The translations under genes were made by a program, and so were the position numbers. Positions 33,901-43,038 of a stretch of 64,000 bases of DNA are shown here, piece by piece. This DNA is from Prinia subflava (lineage: Eukaryota; Chordata; Aves; Passeriformes; Cisticolidae), in contig NC_086253.1 in NCBI RefSeq assembly GCF_021018805.1, forward strand, positions 12,650,735 through 12,714,734, read 5' to 3'. Within the stretch, counting starts at the first letter, position 1. The number at the start of each line of letters is the position of its first letter. The notes below the pieces were generated by a model. That model did not search any database, was not told the DNA's origin, and saw nothing but the letters and a program-made list of their open reading frames with translations.

Positions 33901-36900
33901 TTCATTGTACCTGAGGGTGTATTAGTAAGAGTGCAGCAAGAAGCTGAAGACTATTCTTCTCTGCCTATCTCTGGTAAGACCACATCTGGAGCCTTAAGAA
34001 AAGAAGGCAAACAGGAAATCTCACTGCTGTCTGCAGGCTTGGGAAGGCAGAGATGCAAGCAGGTTAATCCTGGTACACAGTCTTACCACAAGAAGTGACA
34101 GACGCAAGTTCAATCATGACAAATTCCAATTAGATATATGAAAATAATCTTTTACCCCATGAGGGTGGGCAGACACTGGGAGTGATTGTCTGGAGAGGTT
34201 GTGGAAACTCTGTCTCTGGAGATGTCCAAAATTTTCACCACACAAGGTCATGACCAAAACAACCCAATCTAATTTGATGTGCCTTGAGCAGGAAACTGGA
34301 GCTGATTACCTCAGGACATCCATGTCAATTAAAAATTATTCTATGATTCTACAGCTGTCAATAAATTCCAAACCAAAAACCTCATCTGAGAACACCAGGA
34401 TTGTATTCTTCTTGCTCAACACCCTGCAAGAAGCTAAAGTACACAATAGTGGGATCCACGGCTGGATCAACAGCAATAGAGAAAAACTGGGGAAAAGTAA
34501 GAACTGAATACAATTTAGACACTGCTTAATCCAGGGGACTTTACTTTCGAAGCCCTGGGCTGCCTTGTGCTTTCTATCTCCTGTTGCATCCTTTCTTGTT
34601 CAACAATCTGCAAGGAGAGGTGAAGATAAAGTACCCAACAGTGATCAAAGTAGAATGGTGTCAGCTCCAGAGGAGAAAGGCATGAAGGCAGAAGTGGTGT
34701 TCTTGATGAGGTCACAAAGATGAGGACTGTACTCGCTAAGGAATGCTGGAATTTGCTCAAGCAAAAGCTCAGAATGAAAAAGGTTGAGAACCAACAATGT
34801 ATTACATGGCAGTGCTAGTCTGTTCCTGTTGCATTCCATCCTGCCAAGAGTTCTTTCCATTGGCTCTGGTTTGTTTTGAATTGCTCTTTTGAGATATTCC
34901 CTGAAAATACATAAAATACCCCAACAAAACCACTGGATGTTCCTGGACAGGTATAGACTACTCAAAAGAGATATACTTGCTTCCTTTTTTTCCAGACAAG
35001 CCAATATAATAATAAAGAACAAATTATAACATTCAAACTCATCCAAAGTCAGTGCAGTAAGCTCTGTTTAGAGATTCTTTTAAATGTCCATGAGCAACAC
35101 AATTAAAACAGCCAGACGTGCCAGTGCAATGACTGTTGAACACAGTCTGGCTGCCTTCACACAGAAAACTCATCAATGAACCCATGCTAACCTGTAAATT
35201 CTTTAGCAGGTCCCAGTGTTCAGGAGGAGAATTTCACACATGCTTTTTCTTGACAACCAGACCACCACAACACTTGTGTTGAAAGAATTGTCGTTTTTGG
35301 GTTAAAAGGTTTGCCAGTGTGACAAGTCCATTTCAGCTTCCTCCATCTCTTCAGCAAAGCTGCTTTGGGAGGGCTTTCAGTGAGCACTGTAATACTCAAA
35401 TGCCTGCTAACCCTTTTGCTTAGCTCTAGAAAATGAATGTTTTTAAATAAAATTGATTAGCTAGCAATCTGCTATGCTTTGATGAATAGAAATGGCATTT
35501 AGCATACACTTATATTACTTAACTACCGGTGTACCTAACAGTAACAATACAGATGTGCCCTGTACCTCCTGCTACAGTTCTTTCCAATATCAGCATCCTA
35601 CTCACTGTCCACTGCAATCTTCCAAACACTCTTTTTACACTAGTTGAGTATTTAAAAATAAATTAACATGAATAACAAGGAAATAACAGGGACTAATTCT
35701 CAAAAATAACAGGGAAGTAAACATGCATTTCTAGTCATATCCTTGCCTCAGTTTTTCCAACCTTTGATGTGCTTATTATTTGTTAAACTTAGGCTCTTAC
35801 ACTTTTGTCATCTTAGCACATCCACAGAAGAATGATAATGCTTTATTAACTAGCATTCAAGTCTGGGATTTTTGAAAACTACTGGAAGAAGATGATGTGT
35901 GAAAAGCAGCAGAGAATTCCTGAATCCTGGGGTCTCTCTGTAACAAACTGGCAAGTTACTGCAGTCTCTCCCTTATCTGGGACTTGTCTAGATGCTTTTG
36001 TCTAGATGCTTTTGATCATCTATTTTCCTGAAATATTTTCTGATCATCTATTTTCCTAAAAATCTAGGATATTAAAATATACCTGATGACACCACCTCAA
36101 ACCAGGTAAGATTTAGAAAAGTACAAGGCAAAAAGAGGATCTAGGTAAGAGGCATAAGCAACTCTTTCACAGGAGAACAAATTAAAAAAACTATTAGAAG
36201 CATCAGCGTACAGAAGCAGTTAAAGCTAACAATTGAAAACTCCAGGAAGCTAATGCAAAATGTTCATATTTTAAGGTTCTGGGAAGATTTTTCTATGAAT
36301 AAAATAGAAAAATAAATTTTCAATTCTCAGTTAACAAAATAAAAACAGTTAACAAATAAATCAGTTACCAAAATAAATTAATGTCTGCTAAGAGAGTTTC
36401 ATATTTAGTGTCAAAGCACCAATACATCTATGATCATTTCCAAAGTGATGTTTATTTGACAAGCTTGAGAGAGATGCATTTGTATATTTAATACAGGGAA
36501 AAAGAAAAACAAAAAATATTCAACAGCGTAAGCAGGAGTAATACCATCTCAAGGACTTTGAATCAAAGGTGTTAGCTGCCTAGCCAAGGCAATTCTTAAA
36601 AATTCTTCTAAAGAAGCACATCTAATAACAGGACATGCTGGTTAAACTGAACAGAGTAATTAATTAATTTGAAGTTTATCTAGGTCTTGTTTTTCCCTAG
36701 AATAAAAAGATACTTAGAAATAAATGTTAGGTTTAAAAATGTTACCTGTGAGTTTCTAAAATGAAGTACATTAATTCAAAATTCCAGTTTACTCTGCAGC
36801 CTGCAGGAGCCTCACTCTCTAGGTAAACACAATTAAAGTTGTTATAAGGTTATAGGTTATAGGTTAAAAAAAATTACTACTAAGCCCCAATCACTTGAAT

Positions 36901-39900
36901 GAATATATGACCAGAGAGACCAGAGATATTCTAGTATATTTATAGTACCGTTTATTTGTTTACACCTTTTGTTGTCATCTGGCTCAAACATCGGGGCCAC
37001 CTGACAAACTGACTAGAAATGACTCATCTAAATGCAGGACAAAACCAGAATTTTCACTGAAATTGCATTTTCATTGAATTCACACGATGTTCTTTGAAAA
37101 AGGACACAAAACCCCAAATACATAGGAGAAATCTGTTCTACAACTTACAGCAAAACTCAGAATCACAGCTCTTTATTCCTGTAGGATTATCCATTTAAAA
37201 AAACCCCATAAACCACAGCCTTTTGAAAGCAGACTCTTAACCAGCATCTCTGAATCAAGAGACACTGCAAGATATTCTCTGTAATTGAAATATTTGGTCT
37301 GCAGACCAAGTAACTGATAACTGTACCTGTATGAGACCTTTTATGTAGCTCCAAATTGCTTGGATGTTTGAAAGCCTTCCCACATAACTCACAAGTATAT
37401 TGTTTCTGTGACTGAAGAGTCTGTGATTGTCCATCTTGTTCCAAAGAACCTTGAGCTCTTTCCACTTCAACAGTTTGTTCAAAATTCTCTGAATTCACTG
37501 AATCTTCTGCTTCTTTTTCATCAGTAACTCTAACATCTGTCGTGTCTGTGGTACTTTCATTTACAGGTTCAATTACTTCAGTTATTCTACTGTCACCTCT
37601 TTGGGGCTCAGGCAGCTGCTCTGCTGATTTCTGAGATCTTAGAAAGTTTAACTTTTTGAGGTGTATTGCCTTTTTCAGGCGCATCTGTCTGGTGGGCTGC
37701 ATAACTGTGCTCTCTGCATTTTGGTCTGGAGCAGCTTCACTTGCAGACTGAACCAGAAAGTTTGACGGTAAATGATCAGAGGTTTCCAGAATACACTCAG
37801 AGTGATTGACAGTGCAGGAATTATTCTCCACTGCGTTTATTTCTGTGGATGTGTTGTAAGAAAAGGATGGTTCTGCTCCTCTCTCGTGATCAGAGCAAGC
37901 ATTTTGTTTATAGAACTGTTTGCTGTAAAAGTTGCGTAGTTTATAGTAGTAATTTGGTTGTTTAAAGGGAAGCTCTGTGCAGTTGCTGTCTAAGGAGTCT
38001 TGTGGTGGTTTCTGTGCCTCACCTGCTGGGGTGTGCAGATGAACAGCCTGTGGTGGATGTGAGTGGTGCTCAGCCAAGGCTTTGTTAGCCTGTGTGCCAG
38101 CTGAGCACTCGGACAACAGGTTTGTCCCGTAGCTGTCACCGGCACAGCCGCTGTCCGTACCCAAAGCACTCTGCAGGGAAAACACGCTACTGCCTGCCTG
38201 CTCCACTGCTGTGCAAGACTTCAGGAAGCTGTGGCAAATGTTCAGCACGTTTTGCACTTGGAGGCACTGTGCAATGTCCAGCATAGCTTGTACATTGTCC
38301 TGACTAAGATCCAGGTGGGAGGTGTACATGAAGTCCAGGATCTGGCCTATGCCACCTACATTTTTAATGTCCAAGTGGAACACATCATTCTTCTGGCCTG
38401 AAGAATTCTGGAAAAGGGTCCTGATAAAATAAGGCAAATATTCAAATACAAACACAAATAATTCACAAACACTTCAACAAGAAAAACATACATACATCTC
38501 AAATAGGCTGCTTGGCATGAAACAAGTTTGCACTCTAAAGCCTTACCTAGATTGCTCTGTTTTTGAAGACGGACTTCTCAAAACTGCTCAATTACTTGTC
38601 TTATATATTAGTCCTACATTAGTGCACTTGAAGTATAAGTCAAAGTAAATGACTCTTTATCTAACTTTAATTCTGAGGTTTTTTTATGTTTTCAAATAAC
38701 ACCCTATGTTTGTGGCTTCTTATCCACTGCTCTTCCCATATGATGCACAGTGGTGTATTTATAGACAATTTGCAGAACTGGTTAACTCAGAATGGTTTTT
38801 CTCCTTTCATCATGGCAAATGAAACAGGGCATCAGAAATTTTCTAGAAAAATGGAGAAGACAGACCTCAAAGTCAGCTAAAGTCTTCTCTGTCAACTGAG
38901 CCTGTCCATTGAACTCCATCAGTAAGGCTATCAAAGTTCTTAGAATTAGTTCTTTCTCAACTAATACACAAGAGGATGGCAATATTGAACAAGAAGATGG
39001 CATTATTTTCAATTTATTCTCTCATATCATAAAAAGGTACTTTTTTTACTGGTACTGGATAAGAACCAAGTAAAAGAATAACCAAGAGTACAGGTACATA
39101 ATCTTAAAACAGCAGTGCAACCAATATCCACCAAATTGTCGATGAATCCTTAAAGTGAATGAATTCACAAAAGTGCTTACTATTTGATGTGAAGTATTCT
39201 CAGCATCAAAGATGTAGTTCTTCACATGTACAAGCAGTCCTAGATTAAGTGGGTTCATATTCTCTCTCAGTCAAGAACTTTATACCTTCCCATTAAAATC
39301 CTGATACTCCCACAGTAAACAATGACATATAAATGGGGTCAGGTCACTCATATGTAGTTACTTTCCTACACTAAAAAAATGCCCCAAACTTGATGGTTTC
39401 TCGTTGTGGGCTAAATCTCAGATTTGGTTTTGTTTAAAGGTAGGCATGATATCAATGAGCTCTAAATCTTAAGCAAATGTGAGTCTATGCTGAAACTTCA
39501 GAAATGCAGGGGATACGCTGAAGCCAGTGCCCACATCCAAATTCTTTCACAAAGCTAGATCATCCTATCTAAATTAAAACCAGAACTATAATGAACAGAT
39601 CTGGGTTGAGAGCCTAAATTAATTAGCCACTTATATCCTATTGAATTTTAATAGGAGTTGAGCTCTTGGGTTTTTTTTAACAACTTTAAAATTCTGGTCT
39701 TTGAGCATAATTGCACTTCATCAGCAGTACACCACTAGAGCAGAAAAAGGAACCTCTTATCTTTTGCCCATGATTGTAACATAAAAATAGTTTTTTTACA
39801 AATGAATTAGCAGTCAAGTTTTAGAGACGTTTCAGAAAACAAGGTCTAAAAACGGCCAGATCTAACAGCTTACTCATAACTAATATAAAACACTAAGCTG

Positions 39901-40605
39901 GGAGATCCAGCACCCTCCAAAGTCTGGTGGCACAACTGAGGGCAGTACAGAAGGGAAAGAAAGCCGTGATGTGGTGTAATGGGCCACCTGTACACTTTTA
40001 AACACAGTTGCTGTCTCTGAGAATCAGCATAAGCAGATATTCACTAATAATCTATATGGTCACATTTTATTTAGAAAATGATTGATGAAATAAGTCCCAT
40101 TATTTGGAAATGGATAATGTTTTATCAATGATATCCCTTATCTGGTTCTGTTCATATACTCTACTATGTTCCTTGTAAGCAGTTATCTTTTTCTGGTGAA
40201 ATACTGGATGCAGGTCCATGCCAGAATCCATTATATAAAGCAATATAAACAAGTAAATCAAGAAAATGTCAAAATCAAAGACCATACTATGAATACTTAA
40301 CACAGCTTTATCTCTGGACAATTTCCCTTTTCTCCTTATACTCCCAAGAGTTACCCAGTCTGAGACCAACAGAAAAAAATACCCTTCTCAGAGCAAACCT
40401 CAGCCAACAGCATTTAGTTAACTTTTTGAAGAGAAGAATTTTCCATCACATACCTGAAATATTGACTGAAAGCAGCTAATACATTTTTGTGTGCTTTGAA
40501 GCAGACTCCCTTCACCACCAGCATGCAGTCACAGAGAAGCCCCTGAATGCGCTGTTCATGGAGCTGCTGGAGAAGGTGACAGCTATGGCTAGCAACAGTG
40601 TCCAT
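24318..40605 (-). CDS. ZBTB49: ZBTB49, BTB and zinc-finger transcription factor
   Basis: Nuclear transcription factor of the BTB-ZF family; the mammalian protein is linked to p21/CDKN1A activation and cell-cycle arrest (family knowledge). Coding exons in order: 40605-40454, 38420-37327, 31856-31810, 28068-27995, 27240-27158, 27068-26907, 24982-24318; all joins keep frame with GT/AG sites. Predicted 758 residues (human about 765). The BTB domain covers about residues 14-118 across the first two exons. A long Ser/Glu-rich linker follows. Seven C2H2 fingers run from residues 394 to 582, with all Cys/Cys/His/His positions present and TGEKP-like linkers. The C-terminal tail ends [17 protein letters not shown], matching the family end. 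The ATG has A at -3 and G at +4. No break or missing zinc ligand seen. Confidence 0.97.
24983..26906 (-). other. ZBTB49 intron before the last exon
   Basis: AT-rich, with a poly-A tract near 26278-26293. No other feature recognised. Confidence 0.75.
26907..27068 (-). CDS. ZBTB49: ZBTB49 exon, fingers 4 to 6
   Basis: Residues 484-537: histidines of finger 4 (H494, H498), all of finger 5 (C506, C509, H522, H526) and the cysteines of finger 6 (C534, C537). Only about 90 bases separate it from the preceding exon. Confidence 0.95.
27158..27240 (-). CDS. ZBTB49: ZBTB49 exon, end of finger 3 and start of finger 4
   Basis: Residues 456-483: H466 and H470 of finger 3, C478 and C481 of finger 4. Acceptor TTACAG, donor GTGTGT. 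Confidence 0.94.
27241..27994 (-). other. ZBTB49 intron between fingers 2-3 and 3-4 exons
   Basis: AT-rich, with a TA dinucleotide run at about 27596-27612. Nothing else seen. Confidence 0.75.
27995..28068 (-). CDS. ZBTB49: ZBTB49 exon, end of finger 2 and start of finger 3
   Basis: Residues 432-455: H438 and H442 of finger 2, SGEKP linker, C450 and C453 of finger 3. Donor AAAAG|GTGAG. Confidence 0.94.
28069..31809 (-). other. ZBTB49 intron after the 47-base exon
   Basis: 3.7 kb of AT-rich sequence with short unrelated open frames. No repeat family recognised. Confidence 0.7.
31810..31856 (-). CDS. ZBTB49: ZBTB49 47-base exon, first half of finger 2
   Basis: Codes residues 417-431 (C422, C425) between a TTTTAG acceptor and a CAG|GTGGGA donor. 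Placed because it continues the TGEKP linker exactly in frame. Confidence 0.93.
33910..34352 (+). mobile_element. CR1 LINE fragment, 3' end
   Basis: Plus-sense CR1 3' part: ACCACATCTGGAGCC, then CAGACACTGGGAGTG and GGAGAGGTTGTGGAAACTCT, ending in ATTATTCTATGATTCTA, the typical CR1 3' octamer tail. It is inserted antisense to ZBTB49. No open frame. Confidence 0.9.
35986..36058. repeat. Nested short tandem duplications
   Basis: GTCTAGATGCTTTT is present twice in tandem (35986-36013). It is followed by two copies of a 28-base unit starting TGATCATCTATTTTCC, the second one partial. Confidence 0.9.
36844..36866. repeat. TTATAGG heptamer repeat
   Basis: About three copies of a 7-base TTATAGG-type unit followed by poly-A. 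Confidence 0.8.
37327..38420 (-). CDS. ZBTB49: ZBTB49 large central exon
   Basis: Residues 51-415. Completes the BTB domain ([21 protein letters not shown]), then the linker with the conserved [20 protein letters not shown] and [15 protein letters not shown] blocks, and finger 1 (C394, C397, H410, H414). Ends ACA G|GTACAG. Confidence 0.97.
38421..40453 (-). other. ZBTB49 intron between the two BTB exons
   Basis: 2 kb, AT-rich, no recognised element. Confidence 0.7.
40454..40605 (-). CDS. ZBTB49: ZBTB49 first coding exon
   Basis: Residues 1-50 plus two bases of codon 51. Starts the BTB domain ([26 protein letters not shown]). The exon begins at 40627 after a TTGCAG acceptor, giving 22 bases of 5' UTR, and ends at a GTATGT donor. 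Confidence 0.96.
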
Positions 40606-40627
40606 GCTAGAAAATCACCTGAATTAC

Positions 40628-41983
40628 CTGCAATGAAATAAATGATAAGGTAAATATTAAATTGCAAAATTAATTTAAATTATTAAGAACATTTTTACAA
40701 TTTTAGTTTTTGAAGGAAACAGACTTCAGTTTAAACCTACTATTTCATTGTTAATGACATTTTTCTGATTAAAGATGAGTCACAGTATCACTCACCAGCA
40801 TATACACAGCAATACACATAAAATATTGATTTTAACAGAGCCTTGCTTACAACAAAGAGCATCTGCAAAAATATAATGGTGCTGCCAATAAACTGAGCTC
40901 CATAACCACAAAAAATGCACCTCAATTTAGACAACTTCCACAATAATTAGATGCTAATGCAAAAACATATCATATGTACAAAATCAGTAGCATTTGGAGA
41001 GGGAAACCCTCAGTTTCTTCATCCTCTAAACTTAAAAGGGAGAACAAAGTTCTAGTATGAGTTGAGGCATTTGTTACTGTTCTAGCTATGTACATTTTCA
41101 CTGAGGATATGATTACTTAGACACATTAGCATGGTATTGTTTTTAACACATTGTAATATATAAATGAAAAAATCTCCTCTTAATAGGTTGAAAACACAAG
41201 GCACATTCAAACAGAACACATTTACATTAAATTCTATACTTTTTTTTTTTCCCCTAACAAGGATGTTATGCTTCCCCTGTGCTCTTGTAAACATGACAAT
41301 TCCAACTATTAGGACAATCAGAATTTCTTGTCTTCTAACTAAGAATGAAGGAGGAAAACCTCCCTATTGTAAGCAATGAAGTAGGAAAACCACCTTCTGT
41401 TAAGCATGACCAGATAGTGGTCGCCCCATTCCAAACCTCATAAACGATAAAGGTTCCACATTTGAATTTATCCTGTTTTACTCTGTGATTCCCTACCTCC
41501 TTCTGTATTACACGGGGGAGCTATTATATCGTGCTTTTTCTTTATTAACGCTTATCATATTTGATCAGCCTTTAGAATAAAGAAAGCACATTCATTTGCT
41601 TTCTCTGTGAACATGGCCCACCACGGCATCCTGCGGTTATTTCCACAGTGAGAGCTGTCTCTCATCCGCGGGAGCCGCTCCCGAACAGGGGAACGCCTCC
41701 GGCACAGCGTTGTCTGTGGTTTTGTTCCCCTCTGCCTTGCCCAGGGGCAGCCCCAGCTCGAGGCGCCGGAGAAGGGGCCAGAGGGAGGCTTTGCCTCATT
41801 GCGGGCCGGCTCTGCCCGGGGACAGGGCGGGCGAGCAGCCAGCGGTGGGGTCGGGGGACAAGGCTGCGGCGGGAGGAGCACACGGACACACAGCAGCCCC
41901 GGGCGGGGGAACGCGGCGCGGCCTGGCACGGGCGGGACAGCGGCCAAAGGGCAGGAGCCGGCCCTGCCTAGCCCAGCGCTTAC
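40628..41983 (-). other. ZBTB49 intron 1
   Basis: From the noncoding first exon to the start-codon exon. The distal third (41260-41580) contains a 31-base imperfect tandem duplication and an LTR-like stretch. The end nearest the promoter is CpG island. Confidence 0.7.
41344..41405. repeat. 31-base imperfect tandem duplication
   Basis: AATGAAGGAGGAAAACC...TAAGC is followed directly by AATGAAGTAGGAAAACC...TAAGC, a period of 31 with few mismatches. Confidence 0.9.
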
Positions 41984-42060
41984 CGGCTCCGGCCACTTCC
42001 CAGCTCCATCCCCGCCTGCGGCCGCTTCCGCCGCCGCTCCCGCCCCTTGCCCCTCCCGTC
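41984..42060 (-). other. ZBTB49: ZBTB49 noncoding first exon (5' end approximate)
   Basis: A strong minus-strand donor GAGCCG|GTAAGCGC ends an exon at 41984 within the CpG island, the natural partner of the 40627 acceptor. The 5' boundary is estimated. Confidence 0.7.
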
Positions 42061-42095
42061 CCCTTCCGCTGCCGGGGCCGCGCGGGGCGGCGGCG

Positions 42096-42105
42096 GCGCA
42101 GGCGC
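42096..42105. promoter_or_regulatory. NRF1-like site
   Basis: GCGCAGGCGC, one base from the NRF1 consensus GCGCATGCGC, between the two divergent first exons. Match by eye only. Confidence 0.5.
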
Positions 42106-42109
42106 GGGC

Positions 42110-42174
42110 GGCGAGCGGCGAGCGGCGGCGGGACGGTGCGGCACGTGCCGCGCGGGGCGGCGGCGGCCGCGGAG
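42110..42174 (+). other. LYAR: LYAR noncoding first exon (5' end approximate)
   Basis: Donor CGGAG|GTACGG ends the exon at 42174. It pairs with the acceptor TTCCTAG at 42870 of the start-codon exon. The transcription start is estimated. Confidence 0.6.
42142..42147. promoter_or_regulatory. Canonical E-box CACGTG
   Basis: Perfect CACGTG inside or just upstream of the LYAR first exon; the binding motif of MYC/MAX and USF factors. Confidence 0.5.
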
Positions 42175-42206
42175 GTACGGGGGAGCGGGAGCGGGGTGAG
42201 AGGGCC

Positions 42207-42249
42207 CGGCCCGGCCCGGCACGGCCCGGCCCGGCACGGCCCGGCACGG
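42207..42249. repeat. CCCGG/CACGG pentanucleotide array
   Basis: Mixed 5-base CCCGG and CACGG units immediately after the LYAR first-exon donor. Confidence 0.85.
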
Positions 42250-42445
42250 CAGCAGCCGGCTGCCTCCCAGGAGCGCGGGTGGCGGCCACGCCGAGCTTCC
42301 CAGGCGGTGTGGCCCGGCCACCCCCCAGCGCTGCCGCTCGGCAGGGCCCGGCCGAGACGGGCCTGCAGCTCTGGGGAGCGGGAGGGCCCGCAGGGGAGAG
42401 GAGGGAACGGGGAACGCCGCCTGTGCGGCCGATCGGCGTGGGGGC

Positions 42446-42690
42446 GGTACGGGGGTCACCGGTTCGGGGTTGGGATGGCGGGTGCGGGGGTTACTGGTTC
42501 CCCGGCTGGGGTGGCAGGTAGGGGTGGCTGATATTAATCACTGGTTCTCCAGTGTGGGTGATGGGTACGGGGGTTACCGGTTCCCAGCTGGGGTGGCAGG
42601 TAGGGGTGGCTGATATTAATCACTGGTTCTCCAGTGTGGGTGATGGGTACGGGGGTTACTGGTTCCCCGTTGGAGCGGCGGGTACAGGGA
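42446..42690. repeat. 82-base minisatellite in LYAR intron 1
   Basis: Two near-identical 82-base units (period measured between the two GGCTGATATTAATCAC blocks at 42526 and 42608), with shortened diverged copies on both sides. Each unit contains GGGGGTTACTGGTTCCC and a GGCTGATATTAATCAC block. Confidence 0.92.
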
Positions 42691-42916
42691 TTGCTGTTCG
42701 CGGGGTACTGATCTCCCCTGCGCTCAGGAAGAGCATCAGGTGAAATGAGCTCTTGCATGTGCAGCCCCGGCCTGCTCACCCAGTCTGTCAGTGGGTGCAC
42801 TGGTGCCTTTCATTTCGGCCCTCCGAGTGTTTCTTTCAAGCTGTGAATTAAGATCTTCTTGTATTCCTAGAGTTGCGCTTCTGTGGGAAGGAAGAGGCTC
42901 CTGACCACTCGCCAAC

Positions 42917-43038
42917 ATGGTAGTTTTCACATGCAATGCGTGTGGAGAAGCTGTGAAGAAAGCACAGGTTGAAAAGCATGTGAACATCTGCAGAAACTGT
43001 CAGTGCCTGTCTTGCATGGATTGTGGCAAGGATTTCTG
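42917..43038 (+). CDS. LYAR: LYAR start-codon exon, finger 1
   Basis: The exon starts at 42871 with 46 bases of 5' UTR. It codes residues 1-40, including C6, C9, H21, C25 and C33, C36. Ends TTCTG|GTATGT. Confidence 0.96.

Larger units (their letters stand above)
31857..37326 (-). other. ZBTB49 large intron
   Basis: 5.5 kb. Contains a CR1 fragment (33910-34352), two small tandem duplications near 36 kb, a short TTATAGG repeat near 36844-36866 and poly-A/T tracts. Confidence 0.75.
41650..42520. promoter_or_regulatory. CpG island with divergent ZBTB49/LYAR promoter
   Basis: GC- and CpG-rich, TATA-less. The first-exon donors of ZBTB49 (minus, exon end 41984) and LYAR (plus, exon end 42174) are only about 190 bases apart, so both start sites must fall between them. 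Within this gap lie Sp1-type CCGCCCC boxes, an NRF1-like palindrome and a CACGTG E-box. Head-to-head ZBTB49/LYAR is also the human arrangement. Confidence 0.88.

Noticed and set aside
41555..42531. Open frames of 159-273 codons on both strands in the ZBTB49/LYAR island
   Set aside because: Compositional artefacts across the promoter and first exons. No conserved motif; they run through splice sites of the real genes.
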